Below, one piece after another: positions 28,667 through 37,684 of a stretch of DNA of 64,000 bases. Source of the stretch: Microbulbifer agarilyticus (GTDB lineage: Bacteria > Pseudomonadota > Gammaproteobacteria > Pseudomonadales > Cellvibrionaceae); contig NZ_JAIUZM010000001.1 of the NCBI RefSeq assembly GCF_020171345.1, forward strand, positions 1,653,574-1,717,573, in the 5' to 3' direction. Below the pieces are notes generated by a model. It searched no databases and was not told the DNA's origin. It was given only the letters and a program-made list of their open reading frames with translations. Numbering within the stretch: the stretch's first letter is position 1; the number at the start of each line of letters is the position of its first letter. The translations under genes and the position numbers were made by a program.

Positions 28667-29329
28667 ATGTATCAACACGAATTTACCTGTCATACCCCCG
28701 TTAACCTGCCGCTCGGCAAAGTCGTGTGTGTTGGACGCAACTATGCGGCCCACGCGGAGGAGCTGAATAACCCGATTCCGGATGAGCCGCTGCTGTTTAT
28801 CAAGCCGGCGACCTCGGTGGTGCCGATGGCGCAGCCGGTTCATCTTCCCCGTGGCCGCGGTAGCTGCCATTTTGAGGGGGAGCTGGCGCTGTTGATTGGC
28901 GAACGCCTGACCGATGCCAACCCCGGCGATGTACCAGGGGCGATTGCCGGGCTGGGATTGGCGCTGGACCTCACGCTGCGGGAGTTGCAGTCGGACCTGA
29001 AAGGCAAGGGGCAGCCGTGGGAAAAAGCCAAGGGGTTTGATGGCGCCTGCCCGCTATCGCCGTTTGTGAAGCTGGACTGGTTGCCGGATTGGGACAACCT
29101 GACTTACACCTTGTGGCTGAATGACGAGATCCGTCAGCGGGGCAAGTCCAACCATATGCTGACGCCGATTCTGGATCTGGTGGCGTATATCAGTGAGTAC
29201 TTCACCCTGATGCCGGGAGATGTGGTGCTGACCGGCACGCCGGCGGGTGTGGGGGAGTTGTTGGTTGGGGACCGGATTGCGATGGGGTTGGAAGAGGACT
29301 GGCTTCGTTGTGAGACTGAGGTGCTTTGA
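28667..29329 (+). CDS. Fumarylacetoacetate hydrolase family protein (YcgM-like)
   Basis: The protein has 220 residues: VVCVGRNYAAHAEEL, PLLFIKPATSVV, HFEGELALLIGE (a metal-binding glutamate in the family), and GDVVLTGTPAGVGEL. This is the short FAH-family type, to which acylpyruvase/oxaloacetate-decarboxylase-like enzymes belong. The exact substrate is not determinable from sequence. The ribosome-binding site is weak. It is divergent from serA, and a large palindromic element (29413-29526) follows it. Confidence 0.85.
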   Translation: MYQHEFTCHTPVNLPLGKVVCVGRNYAAHAEELNNPIPDEPLLFIKPATSVVPMAQPVHLPRGRGSCHFEGELALLIGERLTDANPGDVPGAIAGLGLALDLTLRELQSDLKGKGQPWEKAKGFDGACPLSPFVKLDWLPDWDNLTYTLWLNDEIRQRGKSNHMLTPILDLVAYISEYFTLMPGDVVLTGTPAGVGELLVGDRIAMGLEEDWLRCETEVL

Positions 29330-29412
29330 GGTTTTTGAGCTGATTCTGGGACGCCGATACTTCTGCTTCGCTTAGACCAGTTGCACTTCGTAGTGCGTCC
29401 GGTTAGGGCGAA

Positions 29413-29526
29413 GGTTGTGACGCCGGGTAGGCTTTTGCGAGACCCTCTAAAACAAGGATGTTTTAGAGGAGCCCCCAGGGATGGGTTCACGGCGTGTCTC
29501 GCAAAAGCCTACCCGGCGGCGCAACC
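29413..29526 (+). repeat. Doubly palindromic intergenic element, copy B
   Basis: The outer arms are 29413-29443 and 29496-29526, pairing at 29 of 31 positions. The inner hairpin is a perfect 10-bp stem, CCTCTAAAAC (29444-29453) / GTTTTAGAGG (29460-29469), with loop AAGGAT. The core GCCCCCAGGGATGGGTTCAC begins at 29471. The two GGA motifs start at 29456 and 29479. It is oriented with the preceding FAH gene, 84 nt after its stop, in the gap before convergent coq7. Confidence 0.85.
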
Positions 29527-29538
29527 GCCACAAGGGTA

Positions 29539-30186
29539 TTACAAGCGGTAGCTGACCGAAGTCATCGCCTTAGAAACCAGTGTCATCAAACCTTTAACCG
29601 GGCCGGGGAAGCGTGCCCCGCCGGCATCCAGTGCCGCATGTTGATGCTTGGCCTCATCCACCAGCATCTGCTCCACCACCGCGCGGCTCTTTTCATCCTG
29701 CTCAGGCAGTTCCTGTAGATGGCCTTCCAAGTGCTTGCACACCTGTTCCTCGGTGGCGGCGAGGAAGCCGAGGCTGACCTTATCACCGATCTTGCCGGCG
29801 GCAGCGCCAATACCGAAGGACATGCCGTACCAGAGTGGATTGAGCACGCTGGGGCGGCTGCCCAGTTCATCCAGACGTTGCTCGCACCACGCCAGGTGGT
29901 CGATTTCTTCGTCCGCGGCGTGTTCCATTTCGGCACGCACCTCAGGCAATTTGGCGGTCAGCGCCTGGCCCTGGTACAGGGCCTGGGCGCAGACTTCACC
30001 GCTGTGATTGACCCGCATCAGCCCCGCCGCATGGCGGCGTTCACTGTCGGAAAGCTCTGCTTCATCTACTGCTTTGGCAGGTGATGGGCGCTCGTGACAG
30101 GGGGAGCCGGGGCTCAGGGTGCGCAGGGCGCGATCCGCCTGCAACAGCAGGCGGTCGAGTCCGGTCAATTGGCGGTGACTGCTCAA
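29539..30186 (-). CDS. coq7: 2-polyprenyl-3-methyl-6-methoxy-1,4-benzoquinone monooxygenase (Coq7)
   Basis: The protein has 215 residues. It is the diiron hydroxylase of ubiquinone synthesis that makes the last ring hydroxylation in organisms lacking UbiF. The ferritin-like core shows [44 protein letters not shown] and DEAKHQHAA, giving the Glu and ExxH ligands. It is present in Pseudomonas under this name. purD lies 47 bp upstream on the same strand, but no shared function is implied. Confidence 0.95.
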   Translation of the reverse strand: MSSHRQLTGLDRLLLQADRALRTLSPGSPCHERPSPAKAVDEAELSDSERRHAAGLMRVNHSGEVCAQALYQGQALTAKLPEVRAEMEHAADEEIDHLAWCEQRLDELGSRPSVLNPLWYGMSFGIGAAAGKIGDKVSLGFLAATEEQVCKHLEGHLQELPEQDEKSRAVVEQMLVDEAKHQHAALDAGGARFPGPVKGLMTLVSKAMTSVSYRL

Positions 30187-30233
30187 GGTGCGTTCCTCGT
30201 TAGCTTCTTATTGGCATCGTTTCGCTCAGACAA

Positions 30234-31529
30234 TTAGGCTTCGGTCGGCTGTTCGCGCTCGATTGCACGGTAACCGATGTCTTTGCGGTAGAAGACGCCT
30301 TCCCAGTAGATCTTGCTGGCGCACTCGTAGGCGTTCTTTTGCGCGTCGGCCACGGTATCACCCAGTGCGGTGGCGCAAAGTACGCGGCCGCCGCTCGTTA
30401 CCACGCGTTCGCCGTCAAGCGCCGTGCCTGCCTGGAAGATTTTGGCGTTTTCGCTGTCCGCCTTGTCCAGACCGGAAATCGCATCACCCTTGCGGTAGCT
30501 GCCGGGGTAGCCATGGGCGGCCAGTACGACGCCCAGTGCCGGGCGGGAATCCCACTCTGCGGTGACCTGATCCAAGCGCTTTTCTACCGCGGCCATACAC
30601 AGGTCCACCAGGTCGGACTTCAGGCGCATCATGATCGGCTGGGTTTCCGGGTCGCCGAAGCGGCAGTTGTATTCGATGACCTTGGGGGTGCCCTCTTCGT
30701 TGATCATCAGGCCCGCGTACAGGAAACCGGTGTACGGCATGCCTTCGGAGGCGAGGCCTTTCACGGTGGGCTCGATGACTTCGTCCATGATGCGCTGGTA
30801 CACGTCGTGAGTCACTACCGGAGCTGGGGAGTAGGCACCCATGCCGCCGGTGTTGGGGCCGGTGTCGCCATCGCCAACACGCTTGTGATCCTGGCTGGTG
30901 GCCATCGGCAGGATGTTTTCGCCGTCCACCATGACGATGAAGCTGGCTTCTTCGCCGGTGAGGAACTCTTCGATCACGACGCGGCAGCCGGCGTCGCCGA
31001 AGGCGTTGCCGGAGAGCATATCGCGCACGGCCAGCTCGGCCTGTTCTACGGTTTCGGCAACGATCACGCCTTTGCCCGCGGCCAGGCCGTCGGCCTTAAC
31101 TACGATAGGTGCGCCCTGCTCACGGATGTACTCGATGGCGGGCTCGATTTCGGTGAAGTTCTGGTAGGCAGCGGTGGGGATGGCGTGGCGCTCGAGGAAT
31201 TCCTTGGTGAAGGCTTTGGAGCCTTCCAGCTGGGCGGCAGCTTTTTCCGGGCCGAAGATGTTGTGGCCGCGGCTGTTAAAGAAGTCCACGATGCCGTCTA
31301 CCAGCGGGGCTTCGGGGCCGACGATAGTGAGGTCGATGCCTTTTTCTTCCACCAGATCAGAGAGGGCGGAGAAGTTGTCGACGCCAATGTTGACGTTCTG
31401 CAGTTTGGGCTCGTGGGCGGTGCCGGCGTTGCCCGGTGCGACGAAGACGGTGTCTACGGCGGGGTTTTGGGCGGCCTTCCAGGCCAGTGCGTGTTCGCGG
31501 CCACCAGAGCCGATTACCAGGATGTTCAT
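30234..31529 (-). CDS. purD: Phosphoribosylamine-glycine ligase
   Basis: The protein has 431 residues, the usual length. It is an ATP-grasp enzyme making GAR from phosphoribosylamine and glycine, the second step of purine synthesis. Visible motifs are the N-terminal MNILVIGSGGREHALAWK, GPEAPLVDGIVDFF, the ATP-grasp VKADGLAAGKGVIVAET, EEFLTGEEASFI, and IEYNCRFGDPETQ. It lies downstream of purH on the same strand with a 288-bp gap that holds palindromic element C, so purH and purD may be only partly coupled. Confidence 0.97.
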   Translation of the reverse strand: MNILVIGSGGREHALAWKAAQNPAVDTVFVAPGNAGTAHEPKLQNVNIGVDNFSALSDLVEEKGIDLTIVGPEAPLVDGIVDFFNSRGHNIFGPEKAAAQLEGSKAFTKEFLERHAIPTAAYQNFTEIEPAIEYIREQGAPIVVKADGLAAGKGVIVAETVEQAELAVRDMLSGNAFGDAGCRVVIEEFLTGEEASFIVMVDGENILPMATSQDHKRVGDGDTGPNTGGMGAYSPAPVVTHDVYQRIMDEVIEPTVKGLASEGMPYTGFLYAGLMINEEGTPKVIEYNCRFGDPETQPIMMRLKSDLVDLCMAAVEKRLDQVTAEWDSRPALGVVLAAHGYPGSYRKGDAISGLDKADSENAKIFQAGTALDGERVVTSGGRVLCATALGDTVADAQKNAYECASKIYWEGVFYRKDIGYRAIEREQPTEA

Positions 31530-31637
31530 TCTTGAGTTTCCCCGTGCCTGTGTTTTAGGTGGGCTAGTTTAGCATTCAGATGAGGTCAACTGCTGCTCTA
31601 CTGGCTTCAGGGGAAAAGTACCTGACCAGTCCGTGGC

Positions 31638-31750
31638 GGGGCTATGGCTGGCGGCCTTTCGCGAGACACGCCGTAAACCCATCCCTGGGGGCTCGGCTGC
31701 GGCCATCCAGGCCGCAGACGGTCTCGCGAAAGGCCGCCAGCCACAGCCCC
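31638..31750 (-). repeat. Doubly palindromic intergenic element, copy C
   Basis: The outer arms are 31638-31667 and 31721-31750, pairing at 29 of 30 positions. On the minus strand an inner hairpin (CTGCGGCC / GGCCGCAG, loop TGGAT) precedes the core GCCCCCAGGGATGGGTTTAC. The two GGA motifs are 24 nt apart. Orientation follows purH, and the element begins 68 nt after its stop, between purH and purD. Confidence 0.85.
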
Positions 31751-31759
31751 TTCACGTCT

Positions 31760-31787
31760 GACTCTGCAGGTTGTTTACTGCAGAGTC
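31760..31787 (-). terminator. Hairpin immediately downstream of purH
   Basis: GACTCTGCAG (31760-31769) / CTGCAGAGTC (31778-31787) is a perfect 10-bp stem with an 8-nt loop, 31 nt past the purH stop. No T-run follows on the minus strand, so it is a terminator-like or RNA-stabilising hairpin rather than a clear intrinsic terminator. Confidence 0.5.
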
Positions 31788-31817
31788 ATTACAACAGTCG
31801 TCGTTTGTGTGACGTTA

Positions 31818-33392
31818 TCAGTGACGGAAGTGACGCATTCCGGTAAATACCATCGCCATGCCATGCTCGTCGGCTGCAGCGATTACTTCTTCGTCACGCA
31901 TGGAGCCACCGGGCTGGATGACGGCGCTGATACCTACCTTGGCGGCGTTATCGATGCCGTCGCGGAAGGGGAAGAAGGCGTCAGATGCCATAACCGCGCC
32001 TTTTACTTCGAGGCCGGCGTGCTCGGCTTTGATCGCGGCGATGCGCGCGGAGTTCACGCGGCTCATCTGGCCGGCGCCAACGCCGATGGTGCGGCCGTCT
32101 TTGGCGTAGATGATGGCGTTGGATTTAACCATCTTGGCCACTTTCCAGGCGAACAGCAGTTCGTCCAGCTGCTCTGCGGACGGCTGTACTTTGGTGACCA
32201 CCTTGAGGTCTTCCTTGGCCACCATGCCATTGTCTTTTTCTTGTACCAGCAGGCCACCGGTTACGCGCTTGTAGTCGAAGGCGGCGGGGCGCTCTGAGGT
32301 CCATTCGCCGCATTCCAGCAGGCGGACGTTTTTCTTGGCGGATACGGCCTGGGCGGCTTCGGCGCTGACCTTCGGGGCGATGATGACTTCGGAGAACTGC
32401 TTGTCGACGATCAGCTGGGCAGTCTCTAAGTCCAGTTCGCGGTTGAAGGCGATGATGCCGCCGAAGGCGGATTCCGGGTCGGTGGCAAAGGCCAGTTCGT
32501 AAGCGGTCTTGATGTCCGCAGCGACGGCAACACCACAGGGGTTGGCGTGCTTGACGATGACACAGGCCGGCTCGTCGAACAGTTTGACGGTTTCCAGGGC
32601 GGCGTCGGTGTCGGCGACGTTGTTGAAGGACAGTTCCTTGCCCTGCAGCTGGCTGGCGGTGGATACGGAGGCTTCGGTTGCATCTGCTTCTACGTAGAAG
32701 GCCGCTTTCTGGTGCGGGTTCTCGCCGTAGCGCATGTCCTGGGCTTTCTCGAACTGGGTGTTGAAGGTGTTCGGGAACTCGCGGGCTTCGTTCTTGGTGT
32801 TACGCGCGCCGAAGTGGTTGGCGATCATACCGTCGTACTGCGCGGTGTGTTCGAACGCCTGCACCATCAGGTCATAGCGGGTTTCGTAACCGAGCGCGCC
32901 GTCGTTGGCTTTCATCTCTTCGATCACGGTGTCGTAGCTGTGGGCATTAACCACGATGGCCACATCTTTGTGGTTCTTGGCCGCGGAGCGGACCATGGTG
33001 GGGCCGCCGATGTCGATGTTTTCGATGGCGGTGGGCAGGTCGCAGTTGGGGTCAGCGACGGTGGCCTTGAACGGGTACAGGTTCACCACAACCATATCGA
33101 TGGGCTTGATGCCGTGTTCGTCCATTACCGCGTCGTCTTTGCCGCGACGGCCCAGGATGCCGCCGTGCACTTTCGGGTGCAGGGTCTTAACGCGACCGTC
33201 CATCATTTCCGGGAAGCCGGTGTAATCGGAAACTTCCACAACCGGGATGCCGGCTTCGCCCAGCTGGCGGTATGTACCACCGGTAGAGAGGATCTCTACG
33301 CCCATGGCGGAGAGTTCACGGGCGAACTCCACAATGCCGGTTTTATCGGAAACGCTGATCAGCGCGCGGCGAACGGCCACCTTGTCAGTCAT
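31818..33392 (-). CDS. purH: Bifunctional AICAR formyltransferase/IMP cyclohydrolase
   Basis: The protein has 524 residues and catalyses the last two steps of IMP synthesis. The N-terminal MGS-like cyclohydrolase domain (about 1-200) shows [27 protein letters not shown] and [15 protein letters not shown]. The C-terminal transformylase domain contains the catalytic [10 protein letters not shown] motif and [12 protein letters not shown]. Length and domains are complete. It is separated from the upstream fis gene by a strong hairpin and from purD by elements at 31638-31787. Confidence 0.97.
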   Translation of the reverse strand: MTDKVAVRRALISVSDKTGIVEFARELSAMGVEILSTGGTYRQLGEAGIPVVEVSDYTGFPEMMDGRVKTLHPKVHGGILGRRGKDDAVMDEHGIKPIDMVVVNLYPFKATVADPNCDLPTAIENIDIGGPTMVRSAAKNHKDVAIVVNAHSYDTVIEEMKANDGALGYETRYDLMVQAFEHTAQYDGMIANHFGARNTKNEAREFPNTFNTQFEKAQDMRYGENPHQKAAFYVEADATEASVSTASQLQGKELSFNNVADTDAALETVKLFDEPACVIVKHANPCGVAVAADIKTAYELAFATDPESAFGGIIAFNRELDLETAQLIVDKQFSEVIIAPKVSAEAAQAVSAKKNVRLLECGEWTSERPAAFDYKRVTGGLLVQEKDNGMVAKEDLKVVTKVQPSAEQLDELLFAWKVAKMVKSNAIIYAKDGRTIGVGAGQMSRVNSARIAAIKAEHAGLEVKGAVMASDAFFPFRDGIDNAAKVGISAVIQPGGSMRDEEVIAAADEHGMAMVFTGMRHFRH

Positions 33393-33451
33393 ATCGCATC
33401 GTCCATTCAGATGTGTAAAGAGCAGGTTAAAAACGTTGGAAATACAAATAG

Positions 33452-33484
33452 CGAGGGGGGATGAGCTCGGCTCATCCCCCCTCG
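33452..33484 (-). terminator. Strong hairpin terminating the dusB-fis unit
   Basis: A perfect 15-bp GC-rich stem (33452-33466 with 33470-33484) closes on a 3-nt loop, 49 nt past the fis stop. On the minus strand it is followed by CTATTTGTATTT, only moderately T-rich. It separates fis from purH. Confidence 0.75.
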
Positions 33485-33532
33485 TCGAATTTTTGCCGCC
33501 CAGGATATGGCTGCCTGGAGCGGTTGGCTGCC

Positions 33533-33832
33533 TTACAGCAGGCCGTAGCGCTTAAGCTTCTTGCGCAGGGTGCCCCGGTTGAGGCCCAGCAGCTGCGCTG
33601 CGCGGGTCTGGTTGTGGCGGGTGTGCTTCATCACCACTTCCAGCATAGGCGCTTCAATCTCAGACAGCACCATATCGTACACGTCGGTTACCATCTGTCC
33701 GTCCAGGTGGCGGAAGTAGTTTTCCATCGCGTGCTCAACCGCATCGCGCAAAGCTTGCGGCTGCTGTAGTTGAGTCTGGCCCCCAGTGGACACCACATCG
33801 CTGGTATCCGGAATTAATGCTTCGTTAGTCAT
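33533..33832 (-). CDS. fis: DNA-binding protein Fis
   Basis: The protein has 99 residues and matches Fis: the N-terminal arm and dimerisation helices are followed by the C-terminal helix-turn-helix [29 protein letters not shown]. Fis bends DNA, organises the nucleoid and activates rRNA promoters. Its start overlaps the dusB stop by 4 nt (ATGA), the conserved dusB-fis operon of Gammaproteobacteria, where expression is growth-phase dependent. The rrn promoters at the right end of this window are natural targets. Confidence 0.97.
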   Translation of the reverse strand: MTNEALIPDTSDVVSTGGQTQLQQPQALRDAVEHAMENYFRHLDGQMVTDVYDMVLSEIEAPMLEVVMKHTRHNQTRAAQLLGLNRGTLRKKLKRYGLL

Positions 33833-34866
33833 GCCGCTTTTGCCCCTCTAGTTATTCGGCGTTCAAACCACTCACGAACGCTGGCATGTTGTGCTTCTGC
33901 GCTATCTATTCGGTTAAAGGTCTTACGAAACTCCTCGCTGTCCGCGAGTGTTTTTACGTACCAACCCACATGCTTACGGGCGATACGTACCCCCATAACC
34001 TCACCGTAGAAACGGTGCAGTTCACTCAAGTGAGTGATTAATATATCCCTGACTTCATCCAGTGAGGGCTCCGGTAGATGCTCCCCCTTTGCGAGGTAGT
34101 GAGCAATCTCCCGAAATATCCATGGACGTCCCTGAGCCGCACGGCCAATCATGACCGCTTTGGCGCCGGTGTAGTCCAACACCTTGCGGGCCTTCTCCGC
34201 GCCAGTTATGTCGCCATTGGCGAAGACAGGTATCTTCACCGCTGACACAATCTCGGCAATGGTATCGAATTCGGCCTGACCATGGTAGCCACAGGCGCGG
34301 GTGCGTCCGTGAACTGCCAGTGCAGAAATTCCGAAATCTTCGGCCATCTTGGCCACCGTTACCCCGTTGCGGGAATCCGGGCACCAGCCAGTGCGAATTT
34401 TCAGCGTCACTGGAACCGGTACCGAGGAAACCACCGCCTGCAGGATATCGGCGACCAGTTTCTCATCACGCAGCAGGGCAGAACCCGCTGCTTTTTTGCA
34501 CACCTTCTTTGCGGGGCAACCCATGTTGATGTCGATGATCTGGGCGCCGCGCTCGACGTTTGCACGCGCGGCGTTGGCCATCATCTCTGGGTCACCACCG
34601 GCAATTTGCACCGAAATCGGCCCCGCCTCGCCGGCGTGGTTCAGGCGCATACGGGATTTGCGGCTGTTCCACAGACTGGTGTCGGAGGTGACCATCTCGG
34701 ATACGACCAGACCTGCGCCGAGCTCGCGGCACAATTTGCGGAAGGGGCGATCGGTAACGCCGGCCATGGGCGCCAGGATAACTGGCGCTTCGATGTTATA
34801 GGGGCCTATGGCGAAGCTGCTTAGCAGTTCCGTGGGCAACGCACCCTCCCGCGGGTTTGGTCTCAT
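33829..34866 (-). CDS. dusB: tRNA-dihydrouridine synthase B
   Basis: The protein has 345 residues. This FMN enzyme reduces specific uridines in the tRNA D-loop. Motifs are [51 protein letters not shown] (with the catalytic cysteine of the family), LKIRTGW, VHGRTRA and [12 protein letters not shown]. The frame extends about 20 residues before the usual DusB start, so an internal start is possible. It is translationally coupled to fis by an ATGA overlap. Confidence 0.95.
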   Translation of the reverse strand: MRPNPREGALPTELLSSFAIGPYNIEAPVILAPMAGVTDRPFRKLCRELGAGLVVSEMVTSDTSLWNSRKSRMRLNHAGEAGPISVQIAGGDPEMMANAARANVERGAQIIDINMGCPAKKVCKKAAGSALLRDEKLVADILQAVVSSVPVPVTLKIRTGWCPDSRNGVTVAKMAEDFGISALAVHGRTRACGYHGQAEFDTIAEIVSAVKIPVFANGDITGAEKARKVLDYTGAKAVMIGRAAQGRPWIFREIAHYLAKGEHLPEPSLDEVRDILITHLSELHRFYGEVMGVRIARKHVGWYVKTLADSEEFRKTFNRIDSAEAQHASVREWFERRITRGAKAA

Positions 34867-34886
34867 CAGGTGTCAAAGAGCCGCCT

Positions 34887-34915
34887 ATGATAGCGGCTGC
34901 CCGCCCACTGGAAAA
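34887..34915 (-). promoter_or_regulatory. Candidate sigma70 promoter for dusB-fis
   Basis: On the minus strand TTTTCC (34910-34915) is followed after 17 bp by TATCAT (34887-34892). The -10 matches 5 of 6 consensus positions, the -35 only 3 of 6. Its distance (about 20 bp) from the dusB start fits a short leader. Confidence 0.35.
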
Positions 34916-35044
34916 GCGAAAAAGCGCTCAAATTGGTCGATGGCTGGCCGTTTGGGACGAACTTTGTGCAACAGTTTGTAGCAATATGCGCCACCGCACG
35001 TATTTTGCGTCTTCTGTTACGACCGGGCTATGTTCGCAGTGGGC

Positions 35045-36325
35045 TCAGTTCGGGGCGATACGCAGCTCGTAATTCACCGCGTCCGCGCCCGGGTCGACGA
35101 TATCCAGCGCGATATGCACCGGGTTACCGGCGGGCATCAGGCGCCGGCCAGATAGTTCGCCGCGCAGGTAATCTTGCGGGCTAAACCGGCGGCTCGCCAC
35201 CGGGCTGTTCTTCAGGTCAGTGAAGCGCAGCTGCAGGCTGGGGAAGGGCTGGTCGAACGGTGCGCGATTGAGCAGTACCGCCTCCACGGCAAGGGCGCCA
35301 GGGATCGTGGGGTGGCTGCGCACCACCAGATTGGCGGTGTGAATGGCATTGATGTCCACCTGCGGCGGCAAGGTGCAACCGATGTACGGGCAGACCTGGG
35401 CGTAGAGGTTGCGCCAGGGCTCACGCTTGCTGAGGGTGTCGAAGCCGAAGTAGGCGGTTTGCCCCGCCAACCCGAATATCAGCAGCAAGCTGCCGAGGGT
35501 CCACAGCCAGGTGGGAACGATATGGTGTCGCTTGGGCTGCCACGACATCTCAATTGGCGCGGCGCCGATGGATGAGATCAGCTGGTCCTTGGGCAGCAGC
35601 GGTGCCGATTCCAGCTGGCCGGAATCCAGATGGCGCGCATTCAGTTCCGTCAGGTCCAGTTGTGCATCCGTCAGGCTGCCGGGTTGATCGTCCGGGTGCA
35701 GAGAGAAATCATCAGCCGGAGAGGCGAGCAATTCGTCATGACCGGGTGTACCGGTACCATCTGTCGCTTCGAACTGCTCGGCGAACAGGTCATCGGCCGA
35801 CTGCGTGGCGCGGCGATGGCGGGTGTTGCTGGACTCTTCCCGGGCCATTTCTTCCGCCCAGGGATTGTCGGGGGTATCGCCAATCCGGTCGAGGTCGTTG
35901 TTCAGGTCCAGCAGGTCGCGCTGCTGGTCATCGTCTTCTTCGCTACCGAGTTCCTGCCACTGCTGCTCACCAAAGGCGTCGTCGATCAGCGGGTTTTCGT
36001 CGTTCTTTTTGTCAGAGGTGGCGGCTTGTGCCGGCTGTTTCGGCGCAGCTTTAGCGGATCTGGGTAGATCTTCTTTCCCTGCCTGGTTATCGCCATCCAG
36101 GTCGATATCGTCGTGAATCAGAAAATCGTCGTCTTCCAGCAGTTCTTCTATGGCCTTTTTGTTGGCCGGCTGCGGATCGTCCTCGTTGAATACGATATTT
36201 TCGTCAGCGCGGAATACTTGCAGGCAGGAGCCACAGCGCACGGCACCGCGGGCGGCGCGCAGCTGCGGTTCGCTGACGTGAAACGAGGTGCTGCAGTGGG
36301 GGCAGCGGGTAACCAATTGCGACAT
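35045..36325 (-). CDS. Zinc-ribbon and DUF3426 domain membrane protein
   Basis: The protein has 426 residues. The N-terminus is an MJ0042-type zinc ribbon (RCPHCSTSFHV and VRCGSCLQVF, two CxxC pairs). An acidic, low-complexity linker follows (about 45-250, rich in Asp/Glu). A single membrane helix (WLWTLGSLLLIFGLAGQTAY, near 275-295) leads to a DUF3426 domain ending DPGADAVNYELRIAPN. This architecture is standard for the gene between prmA and dusB in Pseudomonas-like genomes. Function unknown. It is codirectional with prmA upstream and dusB downstream. Confidence 0.85.
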   Translation of the reverse strand: MSQLVTRCPHCSTSFHVSEPQLRAARGAVRCGSCLQVFRADENIVFNEDDPQPANKKAIEELLEDDDFLIHDDIDLDGDNQAGKEDLPRSAKAAPKQPAQAATSDKKNDENPLIDDAFGEQQWQELGSEEDDDQQRDLLDLNNDLDRIGDTPDNPWAEEMAREESSNTRHRRATQSADDLFAEQFEATDGTGTPGHDELLASPADDFSLHPDDQPGSLTDAQLDLTELNARHLDSGQLESAPLLPKDQLISSIGAAPIEMSWQPKRHHIVPTWLWTLGSLLLIFGLAGQTAYFGFDTLSKREPWRNLYAQVCPYIGCTLPPQVDINAIHTANLVVRSHPTIPGALAVEAVLLNRAPFDQPFPSLQLRFTDLKNSPVASRRFSPQDYLRGELSGRRLMPAGNPVHIALDIVDPGADAVNYELRIAPN

Positions 36326-36424
36326 GGGTTTCGACGATTATTGCTTTGGCGTGGGAGTTTATCAGTCGTGGGGCCCGCCGCGTAGCCCGAGGAGTCTCGG
36401 TTGCGGCGTAGTGCACCCAATGAT

Positions 36425-37309
36425 TTATCGGACTCTGGTTCCGCTCAAGCGTACCCACTCTTCCTTTTCGCCATCTGCGTCGAAATCGATCCACTGGCTG
36501 TAGGCTGCTTTCACTTTCTCTGACTGGCTCGCCAGAATCCCGGACAGGCAGATGCGTCCACCGACCTTGGTGCGCTCCACCAGCTGCGGCGCCAGCTCAA
36601 CCAGCGGGCCGGCAAGGATGTTGGCGAGCATAATGTCCGCGCTGGCATCTGCCGGCGTCTTCTCCGGCAGGTAAACCGGGAACCGCTCGGGCTCGAGGCC
36701 ATTGCGCACGGCATTGTCGCGACTGGCAATCAGAGCCTGCGGGTCGATATCCGTACCCAGGGCACTTTCGGCACCCAATAAGATGGCGGCGATACCGAGG
36801 ATGCCGGAGCCGCAGCCGAAGTCGATGGCAGTCTTGCCCTGCACGGATTCACCGGCGAGCCACTGCAGGCACAGGAAGGTAGTCGGGTGAGTGCCGGTAC
36901 CGAACGCCAGGCCCGGATCGAGGATGATATTAACGGCCTCTGGTGCGGGCGGTTCGCACCAGCTGGGGCATATCCACAGGTTCTCGGCGCACTGGATGGG
37001 CTTGTAGTTGCTCATCCACTCCCGCTCCCAGTCCTTGTCTTCGAGCTGCTCCCAGCGGGCGTTGGGGAGGAGTTCACACAGGAATGAGGCGGCTTTGGCT
37101 TCGGTTACGCCGGTGTCGACCTCGGCATCGAACAGGCCGGTGACGAGGGTTTCGTCCCACAGGGGCGTCTCGCCGAGGCCGGGTTCGAGGATGGGCTGGT
37201 CGGCATTGTCTTGCAGGGTGACGGAGACGGCGCCGGCGAACAGCAGAGCATTTTCAATCTTCTCGGCTTGTTCGCGGTTGGTGTTTACTCGTAGCTGGAG
37301 CCAGGGCAT
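36425..37309 (-). CDS. prmA: Ribosomal protein L11 methyltransferase
   Basis: The protein has 294 residues. PrmA trimethylates several amines of ribosomal protein L11 using SAM. The N-terminal substrate-recognition domain (MPWLQLRVNTNREQAEKIEN) is followed by the Rossmann domain with LDPGLAFGTGTHPTTFLCL, motif I AIDFGCGSGILGIAAILLGA, and MLANILAGPLVELAP (an NPPx-like region). Its upstream region holds palindromic elements D and E. Confidence 0.96.
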   Translation of the reverse strand: MPWLQLRVNTNREQAEKIENALLFAGAVSVTLQDNADQPILEPGLGETPLWDETLVTGLFDAEVDTGVTEAKAASFLCELLPNARWEQLEDKDWEREWMSNYKPIQCAENLWICPSWCEPPAPEAVNIILDPGLAFGTGTHPTTFLCLQWLAGESVQGKTAIDFGCGSGILGIAAILLGAESALGTDIDPQALIASRDNAVRNGLEPERFPVYLPEKTPADASADIMLANILAGPLVELAPQLVERTKVGGRICLSGILASQSEKVKAAYSQWIDFDADGEKEEWVRLSGTRVR

Positions 37310-37359
37310 TAGATGTTATCCGGAGTTTTTGGTTTTGAAGTGCTTGGGTGGCTCGTGGC

Positions 37360-37472
37360 GGCTCCGCTGTTGTTGGGGCTTTGCGGGACGCGCCGTAAAC
37401 CCATCCATGGGGGCTCGGCTGCGGCCGTCCTGGCCGCAGACGGTCCCGCAAAGCCCCAACAACAGCGGAGCC
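37360..37472 (-). repeat. Doubly palindromic intergenic element, copy D
   Basis: The outer arms 37360-37389 and 37443-37472 are a perfect 30-bp inverted repeat. On the minus strand the inner hairpin CTGCGGCC / GGCCGCAG (loop with AGGAC) and the core CCCCCATGGATGGGTTTACG follow. The loop and core GGA motifs are 24 nt apart. It is oriented with accC, downstream of it and of copy E, 51 bp before the prmA start. Confidence 0.88.
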
Positions 37473-37540
37473 TTCGATTCGAACTTGGGTGCATTCTACT
37501 AGAGAGCGTGAGCTTACAGGGTAGGAAAGGTAAGTCTGAA

Positions 37541-37652
37541 GGCAAAGTGCCGGGGAAAGGCTTTCAAAAGCGTCGGCGACAGGGACGTCGCCGACGCAGC
37601 GTACAGGGATGTATTCACAGCGGTTTTGAAAGCCTTTCCCCGGTGCTTTGGC
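37541..37652 (+). repeat. Doubly palindromic intergenic element, copy E, opposite orientation to copy D
   Basis: The outer arms are 37541-37569 and 37624-37652, pairing at 26 of 29 positions. A perfect 11-bp inner stem, GCGTCGGCGAC (37570-37580) / GTCGCCGACGC (37587-37597), closes loop AGGGAC. The core contains GTACAGGGATGT (37601-37612), matching the published CsrA SELEX consensus RUACARGGAUGU at all 12 positions. It belongs, with copy F, to a second subtype (ATGTATTCACA instead of ATGGGTTTACG). It reads on the plus strand, antisense to accC. Confidence 0.85.
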
Positions 37653-37684
37653 GCCACCGGATTGGCTTCAAACCCTCGAAAGAA

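Noticed and set aside
30339..31535. A 398-codon open frame antisense to purD
   Set aside because: Low-complexity glycine/valine/phenylalanine-rich translation typical of the reverse frame of a GC-rich gene; purD is certain.
31638..31750. Elements as REP sequences of a RAYT system
   Set aside because: They are much longer than REPs, have nested stems and variable arms, and no RAYT transposase gene is in the window. A distant RAYT cannot be excluded.
37360..37652. Elements D and E as integron attC sites or a CRISPR array
   Set aside because: No RYYYAAC/GTTRRRY ends, no integrase gene, and only two units in opposite orientation with no spacer pattern.
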